A stretch of DNA of 5,966 nucleotides from Oceanospirillaceae bacterium UBA1126 (lineage in GTDB: Bacteria > Pseudomonadota > Gammaproteobacteria > Pseudomonadales > Balneatricaceae). Of the stretch, positions 1 to 3,626 are shown piece after piece. The notes below the pieces were generated by a model, which saw only the letters and a list, made by a program, of their open reading frames with translations, had not been told where the DNA came from and did no database searches. The stretch is from assembly GCA_002312935.1 (NCBI GenBank), contig DCAT01000091.1:1-5966 (forward strand), written 5' to 3'. Made by a program: the position numbers and the translations under genes. Position 1 is the stretch's first letter, and each line of letters opens with the position of its first letter.

Positions 1-259
1 CGGAGAACACAGATGCACAAAGCAACCAAAATACTGGGATTGTCGAGGTAGATAAAACTGTCAGGGATCCGCGAACATAATCAAATAACAGCAGCTCGGG
101 AGACAGCAGAGGAGAGATAAGGTAAGCCTGCAGGCCCACGAACAAGACAAACATCAATCGACCGGCGATGAGTGGCCAATAATCTAGCCAAATTTTGAAG
201 CACAGAAGCAACAAAATGCCCACCGAGATACCCCGACTGAAGCTGTAAATATCAATCAT
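1..259 (-). CDS. N-terminal part of a membrane protein, probably an AraC-family regulator with a membrane sensor domain (partial)
   Basis: This reading frame starts at an ATG at 259-257 and stays open for 86 codons to the left edge, so the gene continues outside the window. The translation begins MIDIYSFSRG and is mostly hydrophobic, with three likely membrane segments at about residues 11-30, 33-53 and 65-86. The stretch TSTIPVFWLLCASVFS resembles the 'IPxLFWLFxxALF' pattern I associate with the N-terminal membrane domain of a group of proteobacterial AraC-type regulators. In those proteins the DNA-binding helix-turn-helix pair is C-terminal, so here it would lie beyond the edge and cannot be confirmed. 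A plausible ribosome binding site, AAAGAG at 274-269, sits 9 bases before the ATG. The ATG overlaps the stop codon of the M42 relic upstream (ATGA). That it is a real membrane protein is fairly sure; the AraC assignment is inference from a short N-terminus. Confidence 0.55.
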   Translation of the reverse strand, partial: MIDIYSFSRGISVGILLLLCFKIWLDYWPLIAGRLMFVLFVGLQAYLISPLLSPELLLFDYVRGSLTVLSTSTIPVFWLLCASVFS

Positions 260-542
260 TCAATTTTACTCTTTAACAATACGCAATCAAAGTAGGGGAA
301 TGTGTCTCCATCTTCGATTTTAAGTAATGTTTCATAAATTAATTTAATAACACTTTTAACATCATCGCGATGAACTATCTCAACAGTTGTGTGCACATAA
401 TGTAGCGGCAACGAAATTAGAGCTGACGCGACACATCCGTTACTAAAGGCAAAGGCGTCAGTATCAGTTCCCATTGCTTTAGACAACGCTGCCGCTGAAA
501 AGGAATACCATTTTCTTTTGCAGTATTTATAATTAAATTAGG
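256..542 (-). pseudogene. Decayed C-terminal remnant of an M42-family (glutamyl aminopeptidase/FrvX-type) metallopeptidase, frameshifted
   Basis: The frame from about 495 down to the TGA at 258-256 encodes AAALSKAMGTDTDAFAF, then SALISLPLHYVHTTVE and IKLIYETLLKI. These match the C-terminal end of M42 aminopeptidases: the GTDxDA strand, the ALISLPLRYMH-T-VE segment with its conserved metal-binding His, and the final helix. Upstream, homology continues in another frame: codons 537-495 read IINTAKENGIPFQ, a typical M42 stretch that should directly precede the GTD motif. The two frames join near 496 if one base has been lost, beside a run of four T (minus strand, 501-498). Both frames meet stops just upstream (TAG at 545-543; TAA at 540-538), and nothing of the N-terminal two thirds of the roughly 350-residue family is present. 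Cys and His replace the usual Gly and Arg in SNGCV and LPLHY, as expected without selection. The stretch is visibly more AT-rich than its neighbours, which could point to an acquired gene. Confidence 0.72.
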
Positions 543-575
543 CTATTTTATTTAAATAAACTTAAGTTACCGGTA

Positions 576-1169
576 TCAACTCTTTTGCCACACAATTAAA
601 CGGTTATTAGCCGGCATCGGATGGTCTTTTTGAAGCACTAGTCCATATTTTGTCGCTAAGGCATTAATATCATGAAATTCTCTAATACCCTGATGAGCAA
701 ATTGCTGTTGCAAACTAGCATCAAAATCTACGTTGCTTTGCGCTTCAAGAACACCTAAATATTTCATTGGGCCATAAAGACAAAATACGCCACCTGATAA
801 AAGCCGCTCGCCAATGCCAGAAAACATCGCAATAACAGCCTGCCAAGGCATAATATGAGCAGTATTGGCGGAGTAAACGGCATCATAGTGAGCAGTTGGC
901 CAGGGGTCACTGAGTACGTCCAATGGTAAAGGGGATAAGAGATTAGATGCTGGATGGTCGCTCATCCAGCATCTAATACCAGCATGATTTTGTTCTCGGT
1001 CACTCATCTGCCAGCTTAGGTGGGGCATTTTTTTAGCAAACCACACCCCATGTTGCCCTGTTCCGCTACCCACCTCCAATACATGTTTTTTGTTAGCAAA
1101 AACGTGCTCTAAAATTTCACCAATAACTACTTGGTTATTGGCACAGGCTTGTGAAAAGGGCTTATGCAT
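576..1169 (-). CDS. DUF938 family SAM-dependent methyltransferase
   Basis: The 197-residue product is a complete class I methyltransferase of the DUF938 family; the length is typical. It opens with the family hallmark PFSQACANNQ (residues 4-13). The SAM-binding glycine motif VLEVGSGTGQH is at 30-40. The acidic end of strand 2 is SDREQN (56-61), and LPLDV (81-85) would place the adenine-binding acidic residue. YSANTAHIMPW (99-109) is the family's motif IV region, LYGPMKYLG (131-139) the central loop, and PANNRLIVW (185-193) the conserved end. No signal peptide or membrane helix is seen, so it should be cytoplasmic. The substrate of this family is not known to me. The ATG at 1169-1167 lacks an obvious Shine-Dalgarno sequence. 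A TGGTAATAT sequence, which looks like an extended -10 box, lies just before it, so a very short leader is possible. The gene is single, divergent from the glutaredoxin-like gene. Its coding sequence contains the palindrome at 942-977. Confidence 0.9.
   Translation of the reverse strand: MHKPFSQACANNQVVIGEILEHVFANKKHVLEVGSGTGQHGVWFAKKMPHLSWQMSDREQNHAGIRCWMSDHPASNLLSPLPLDVLSDPWPTAHYDAVYSANTAHIMPWQAVIAMFSGIGERLLSGGVFCLYGPMKYLGVLEAQSNVDFDASLQQQFAHQGIREFHDINALATKYGLVLQKDHPMPANNRLIVWQKS
942..977. repeat. Perfect 15-bp inverted repeat with 6-base loop inside the methyltransferase gene
   Basis: The left arm ATTAGATGCTGGATG (942-956) is the exact reverse complement of the right arm CATCCAGCATCTAAT (963-977), separated by GTCGCT. 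On the coding strand it spans codons 65-76 of the methyltransferase (I R C W M / S D / H P A S N). It would form a very stable hairpin in the mRNA. It is not followed by a T run on either strand, so it is not an intrinsic terminator. Confidence 0.95.
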
Positions 1170-1225
1170 TAGCTATATTACCAAATGACAGTGAATGCAT
1201 TGGCTCAAGTAATCGTTTTTTGGTG

Positions 1226-1254
1226 TTCATATTGCTGCACTCAAAATGTTACAA
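1226..1254 (-). promoter_or_regulatory. Candidate sigma-70 promoter for the DUF938 methyltransferase
   Basis: On the minus strand TTGTAA (1254-1249) and TATGAA (1231-1226) are separated by 17 bases; each matches the -35 and -10 consensus at four of six positions. Transcription would start near 1219, about 50 bases before the ATG. The match is modest. An alternative is the extended -10-like TGGTAATAT immediately before the ATG, which would give an almost leaderless transcript. Confidence 0.3.
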
Positions 1255-1284
1255 TGAATAGGATAAATACTACGTCCATATGGC

Positions 1285-1307
1285 GCCTTTGGCTATAGGT
1301 CCAAGGC
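1285..1307. repeat. Short inverted repeat with bulge upstream of the glutaredoxin-like gene
   Basis: GCCTTTGG (1285-1292) pairs with CCAAGGC (1301-1307) through seven base pairs with one bulged T, around an 8-base loop. It could form an RNA hairpin or a weak operator. No T tract follows, so a terminator function is not supported. Confidence 0.35.
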
Positions 1308-1336
1308 ATATTAGCTAGCCCATTATGTTGCCAATG

Positions 1337-1354
1337 GCTGCAGAAAACTGCAGC
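1337..1354. repeat. Perfect 7-bp hairpin with AAAA loop upstream of the glutaredoxin-like gene
   Basis: GCTGCAG (1337-1343) and CTGCAGC (1348-1354) are perfect complements around AAAA. It lies about 100 bases before the glutaredoxin-like start and is followed by ATTTATAAC rather than a T run. It may be an operator, a leader hairpin or chance. Confidence 0.45.
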
Positions 1355-1369
1355 ATTTATAACCACTAA

Positions 1370-1399
1370 TGCAGGCAGTTACATAAGTTAGCGCCTGCA
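1370..1399. repeat. 7-bp inverted repeat with 16-base spacer upstream of the glutaredoxin-like gene
   Basis: TGCAGGC (1370-1376) is matched by GCCTGCA (1393-1399). The half-site spacing of about two helical turns would suit a dimeric regulator, but a 7-bp match at this spacing can also arise by chance. Confidence 0.3.
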
Positions 1400-1455
1400 A
1401 CTTTTATCTAAACTTAGCCACTAACTATTGGCTTCGCTACCACGGAATCATATAT

Positions 1456-1809
1456 ATGGAAATTCGCCCAGTGTTAGATCATGCCCAAATTCATCCTACT
1501 ATTCGCACACGTGTGGCTCAGTACCACTCGGAAATTGTTACCCAGGTGATTGATGCTGTTGCCAACAATCAGGCGGTGGTGATTGGTATGTCTTTGAACC
1601 CCGCTGTTAAAAAGGCCAGACAGCTACTTGAAGGCCAAGGTTTAAAGGTAACGTATTTAGAATTTGGTGGTTATGGCAGCATGTGGCATGAACGCTTAGC
1701 TATTAAAATGTGGAGCGGCTGGCCAACCTACCCACAGGTGTTTGTTAATGGCATGTTAGTGGGTGGGGCTAGTGATGTGAAATCACTGATTGCCAATAAC
1801 GCACTTTAA
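1456..1809 (+). CDS. Glutaredoxin-fold protein lacking the active-site cysteine
   Basis: The 117-residue product resembles proteobacterial glutaredoxin-related proteins. Residues 1-38 form a family-specific helical N-terminal extension (IHPTIRTRVAQYH...). The thioredoxin fold begins with strand AVVIGM (40-45). The cis-proline segment WPTYPQVFVNG (89-99) and the GG-x-x-D turn (LVGGASD, 101-107) closely match the glutathione-binding elements of monothiol (CGFS) glutaredoxins. The active-site position, after VVIGM, reads SLNPAVKKA (46-54) instead of a CGFS or CPxC motif, and the whole protein contains no cysteine. It therefore cannot do thiol-disulfide exchange through its own cysteine; a structural or glutathione-binding role is possible. 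I recall that related proteins also show an NPxxKKAR motif here, so this may be a family trait and not local damage. A weak ribosome binding site, GGA at 1444-1446, lies 9 bases before the ATG. The gene appears to be transcribed alone. Confidence 0.85.
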   Translation: MEIRPVLDHAQIHPTIRTRVAQYHSEIVTQVIDAVANNQAVVIGMSLNPAVKKARQLLEGQGLKVTYLEFGGYGSMWHERLAIKMWSGWPTYPQVFVNGMLVGGASDVKSLIANNAL

Positions 1810-1840
1810 AGTTTGATTAAATTTAGCAATAAAAACAGGC

Positions 1841-1865
1841 GGCTGACCTAACTAAGTTAGCCTTT
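1841..1865 (+). terminator. Possible weak terminator after the glutaredoxin-like gene
   Basis: GGCTGAC (1841-1847) can pair with GTTAGCC (1856-1862) through seven pairs including one G-U, with an 8-base loop, followed by TTT and then AAAA. The short T stretch makes it a poor intrinsic terminator. It lies 31 bases after the glutaredoxin-like stop codon. Confidence 0.3.
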
Positions 1866-1910
1866 AAAACCATACACAAAAAACTGAATGTACCAATTTA
1901 TACCAATAAT

Positions 1911-1938
1911 TTGCTAATTTCAGCCATATTGATATGAT
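1911..1938 (+). promoter_or_regulatory. Candidate extended -10 promoter for the 72-aa membrane protein gene
   Basis: TTGCTA (1911-1916, four of six -35 matches) is followed after 16 bases by TATGAT (1933-1938, five of six -10 matches). The -10 box is preceded by TG one base away (TGATATGAT), the extended -10 signature. Transcription would start near 1945 and leave a leader of about 60 bases. Confidence 0.5.
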
Positions 1939-1953
1939 GTCGATGGCTGAATC

Positions 1954-1972
1954 GCTAATTCTTAGCATTAGC
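1954..1972 (+). repeat. Small inverted repeat in the leader of the 72-aa protein gene
   Basis: GCTAAT (1954-1959) and ATTAGC (1967-1972) are complementary around a 7-base loop. They lie within the predicted untranslated leader, about 35 bases before the start codon. A leader hairpin could protect the mRNA, but the stem is short and AT-rich. Confidence 0.35.
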
Positions 1973-2006
1973 CACACAATAATAACATACTCTAAAGAGG
2001 CGAATT

Positions 2007-2225
2007 ATGATTGATAGCATCGTAAGCAGCATAAAAAAACTCACTGAAGCAGGCATGGCACTTATTGCCCTAGCCATTGTTTTAGAAGTAATTTTTGGTG
2101 CGAATGTAGCATTCGTAGGTGTCGGAGTTGTTGAGAATGTTCTCAGCATTGTTGGTGCATTGGGCAGTGAGGGCTTGGTAGGTTTAGCCTCAATCGCAGT
2201 CATCTACTCTCTATTTAATAGATAG
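2007..2225 (+). CDS. Small hydrophobic membrane protein of unknown function (72 aa)
   Basis: I do not recognise a named family. The product starts with a short amphipathic helix with three lysine/acid residues (MIDSIVSSIKKLTEAG). It then has a long hydrophobic helix (about 14-33, AGMALIALAIVLEVIFGANV), a glycine/valine turn (FVGVGVV) and a second hydrophobic region split by LGSEG (53-57), ending IYSLFNR. Two membrane helices with a hairpin are likely. There is no cleavable signal peptide with a clear AxA site and no cysteine. The gene has its own signals: AAAGAGG at 1994-2000, six bases before the ATG, an extended -10 promoter and a strong terminator 20 bases after the TAG. It thus looks like a single, well expressed gene and not a chance frame. 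Size and hydrophobicity recall leaderless or circular bacteriocins and other small membrane peptides, but there are no modification, immunity or export genes nearby, so that idea is weak. Confidence 0.82.
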   Translation: MIDSIVSSIKKLTEAGMALIALAIVLEVIFGANVAFVGVGVVENVLSIVGALGSEGLVGLASIAVIYSLFNR

Positions 2226-2245
2226 TAAATAGCCAGTAGTGCTAT

Positions 2246-2274
2246 AAAAGCCCACATAATATGTGGGCTTTTTT
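2246..2274 (+). terminator. Strong intrinsic terminator after the 72-aa protein gene
   Basis: AAAGCCCACAT (2247-2257) pairs perfectly with ATGTGGGCTTT (2261-2271) around AAT. The A at 2246 adds one more pair, and a run of six T ends at 2274. This is a textbook rho-independent terminator for plus-strand transcription, and it insulates the small gene from the transporter operon. Confidence 0.92.
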
Positions 2275-2317
2275 GATTCTATGGGGTGGTCTGTGCAAGT
2301 GAAAAATGGTTACAGTA

Positions 2318-2335
2318 AAGTGGATGTGACCACTT
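2318..2335. promoter_or_regulatory. Candidate operator overlapping the -35 region of the transporter promoter
   Basis: AAGTGG (2318-2323) and CCACTT (2330-2335) form a 6-bp inverted repeat with a 6-base spacer, GTGG-N6-CCAC at its core. It covers the predicted -35 box. A related half-site GTGGTC occurs at 2286-2291, the reverse complement of GACCAC at 2328-2333. Such symmetry suits a dimeric repressor, for example of the GntR type often linked to amino-acid catabolism, but no regulator gene is visible next to it. Confidence 0.4.
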
Positions 2336-2353
2336 AAAAATAGATGTTATGAT
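2326..2353 (+). promoter_or_regulatory. Candidate extended -10 promoter of the transporter-aconitase X operon
   Basis: GTGACC (2326-2331, four of six) and TATGAT (2348-2353, five of six) are 16 bases apart, with TG one base before the -10 box (TGTTATGAT). Transcription would begin around 2360, about 19 bases before the transporter ATG. It lies downstream of the strong terminator of the small gene, where an operon promoter is required. Confidence 0.5.
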
Positions 2354-2362
2354 CATTTTTAA
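2334..2362. promoter_or_regulatory. Second inverted repeat spanning the -10 region of the transporter promoter
   Basis: TTAAAAAT (2334-2341) and ATTTTTAA (2355-2362) form a perfect 8-bp inverted repeat with a 13-base spacer. The spacer contains the -10 box, and the repeat reaches the predicted transcription start. It adjoins the GTGG-N6-CCAC repeat. It could be a second operator, though its AT-rich arms raise the odds of coincidence. Confidence 0.35.
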
Positions 2363-2378
2363 GCAATGAGATGAACCC

Positions 2379-3572
2379 ATGACGAAACACACGAAACCCA
2401 CGTTTTGGCCTAACTTTAGCCCAAGCTCGTTCACCCTTTTCGCAGCAGCAATTGTTTCTGCTGTGCTTGGTTCAATCCATGCTTTTTCTATACTTTTAGC
2501 GCCACTTGAAGCTCTTTTTGACGCCCCCCGTTCGGCAGTCTCATTAACCTATTCTCTTGCTTTGGTGTCGTTATCTATTGCTGTGTTGCTTGGCCATTTA
2601 GTTTATGGCCGCACATCTGCTGCAATTTTTCTTATGGCCACATGTGCCTTAGCTGCTGTAGGAACACTCATTGCTGGGCTAGGAAGTTCACTGTGGGTTG
2701 TGTGGCTTGGATATGGGGTAATCTTTGGCGCAGCTAATGGGCTCGGTTATGGGTTTGGATTGCAACTGGCAGCTCAAGCCTATCCGGGGCGAGAAGGCTT
2801 GTCCATGGGTATTATCACAGCGGCATACGCTTTTGGGGCGGTCATCTCACCCACTCTGTTCAATTTTATATTAGACACCCTTAGCTTTAAGGCTGTCATG
2901 ATTACATTGACAGCCCTATTGCTTGTTGTTGGCCTATTAAGTGCACTGATACTCAAGCAAGTGGGGGCAAAATTCCGCAATAATAAGCAGGGTTCTATTA
3001 CCTTATCAGCTTCGCGTCGCAGCCAGCAACTACTGTGGCTTGGCTATTTTGGAGGTGTGTTATCGGGACTCATGGTGATTGGCCATTCTGCTGGGGTTGC
3101 TGCCACATTGCAGCCAGGCATCGCACCCTGGGTTGCACCTATGGTAATAGCCACCTTTAACTTGCTTGGCAGTTTAATTGGTGGCCGTTTAGTTGATAAA
3201 ATACGGGCAGAGGGGTTACTGGCGATATTAGCCATTATCACTACGTGTGCACTTATTAGCTTAGTTGTATTTGGCAGGATTGGTGGACTCTTTATTAGTT
3301 TAAGTGCCATCGGTTTCGCCTACGGTGGCACCATTGCTGCATACCCTGCGGCTATTGCAAAGCTATTTGGTGTTCAAGACATTGCCAAAATTTATGGCCG
3401 TGTATTTACAGCATGGGGATGTGCCGGGCTCCTTGGGCCATGGTTGGCTGGCTGGCTGTTCGATATTAGTAGAGACTATCAATTAGCATTATTGATTGCC
3501 GCGGCCTTTAGTGTCGTTTCGGCCATGGCTATGGTTTTATTATCAATGGATAAACGATATGTGCGTGTTTGA
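2379..3572 (+). CDS. MFS transporter, oxalate/formate antiporter (OFA)-like
   Basis: The 397-residue product is a full-length 12-helix major facilitator superfamily permease of the inner membrane. Helix 1 (about 18-40) runs into GSIHAFSILLAPLE, a pattern seen in OFA-type members. GYGVIFGAANGLGYGFG (111-127) is the small-residue-rich helix 4. GLSMGIITAAYAFGAVISP (140-158) is helix 5. A basic, polar central loop at about 193-217 (KQVGAKFRNNKQ...) joins the halves. GGRLVDKIR (268-276) is the loop 8-9 copy of the MFS signature. IYGRVFTAWGCAGLLGPWLAGWLFD (338-362) strongly recalls the OFA C-terminal half. Family members exchange or import small carboxylates. Because the aconitase X gene follows 54 bases downstream on the same strand, import of hydroxyproline or a related acid is the best guess, not shown by the sequence. 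The ATG has a weak GAGAT ribosome site at 2368-2372. Confidence 0.9.
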   Translation: MTKHTKPTFWPNFSPSSFTLFAAAIVSAVLGSIHAFSILLAPLEALFDAPRSAVSLTYSLALVSLSIAVLLGHLVYGRTSAAIFLMATCALAAVGTLIAGLGSSLWVVWLGYGVIFGAANGLGYGFGLQLAAQAYPGREGLSMGIITAAYAFGAVISPTLFNFILDTLSFKAVMITLTALLLVVGLLSALILKQVGAKFRNNKQGSITLSASRRSQQLLWLGYFGGVLSGLMVIGHSAGVAATLQPGIAPWVAPMVIATFNLLGSLIGGRLVDKIRAEGLLAILAIITTCALISLVVFGRIGGLFISLSAIGFAYGGTIAAYPAAIAKLFGVQDIAKIYGRVFTAWGCAGLLGPWLAGWLFDISRDYQLALLIAAAFSVVSAMAMVLLSMDKRYVRV

Positions 3573-3581
3573 TTGCACGAA

Positions 3582-3607
3582 TACAACGACACATTGCTGC
3601 CGTTGTA
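3582..3607 (+). repeat. Hairpin between the transporter and aconitase X genes
   Basis: TACAACG (3582-3588) and CGTTGTA (3601-3607) are perfect complements around a 12-base loop. The stem ends five bases before the AGGAGG of the aconitase X gene and begins ten bases after the transporter stop. No T run follows, so it should not terminate transcription. It may stabilise the mRNA or tune translation of the second gene. Confidence 0.45.
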
Positions 3608-3611
3608 GGCT

Positions 3612-3617
3612 AGGAGG
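3612..3617 (+). promoter_or_regulatory. Strong ribosome binding site of the aconitase X gene
   Basis: AGGAGG is a perfect Shine-Dalgarno core, nine bases before the ATG at 3627. It fixes this ATG as the start and predicts that the enzyme is translated more strongly than the transporter, whose site is weak. Confidence 0.8.
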
Positions 3618-3626
3618 TATTACTGG

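Larger units (their letters stand above)
1170..1455. other. Divergent intergenic region between the methyltransferase and the glutaredoxin-like gene
   Basis: These 286 bases lie between two divergently transcribed starts and contain no convincing gene. They hold a candidate promoter for the methyltransferase and three short inverted repeats listed separately. A good sigma-70 promoter for the glutaredoxin-like gene is not evident. There is a TATAAC at 1358-1363 and a TTGCCA at 1328-1333, but their spacing (24 bases) is too long to be a normal pair. A 14-codon reading frame at 1254-1298 has no ribosome binding site and is not annotated as a gene. Confidence 0.6.

Noticed and set aside
1254..1298. 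A 14-codon reading frame with two tryptophans before the glutaredoxin-like gene, considered as an attenuator leader peptide
   Set aside because: It has no ribosome binding site, no terminator/antiterminator pair follows, and the downstream gene is not an amino-acid biosynthesis gene.
1848..1862. ACCTAAC...GTTAGCC resembling integron attC core sites
   Set aside because: The two cores are only a few bases apart, one does not fit the consensus, and no integrase or cassette array is present; it is better explained as a weak hairpin.
1955..2203. An 82-codon minus-strand frame opposite the 72-aa membrane protein gene
   Set aside because: It is antisense to a gene with its own promoter, ribosome site and terminator, and its translation is a low-complexity Thr/Pro/Ala-rich mirror of the hydrophobic codons opposite.
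2007..2225. Circular or leaderless bacteriocin identity for the 72-aa protein
   Set aside because: Size and hydrophobicity fit loosely, but there are no neighbouring immunity, maturation or export genes and I cannot identify a matching family signature.
2891..2915. 8-bp inverted repeat GGCTGTCA/TGACAGCC within the transporter gene
   Set aside because: An 8-bp match with a 9-base spacer inside a coding region of this length can occur by chance, and nothing around it suggests a function.
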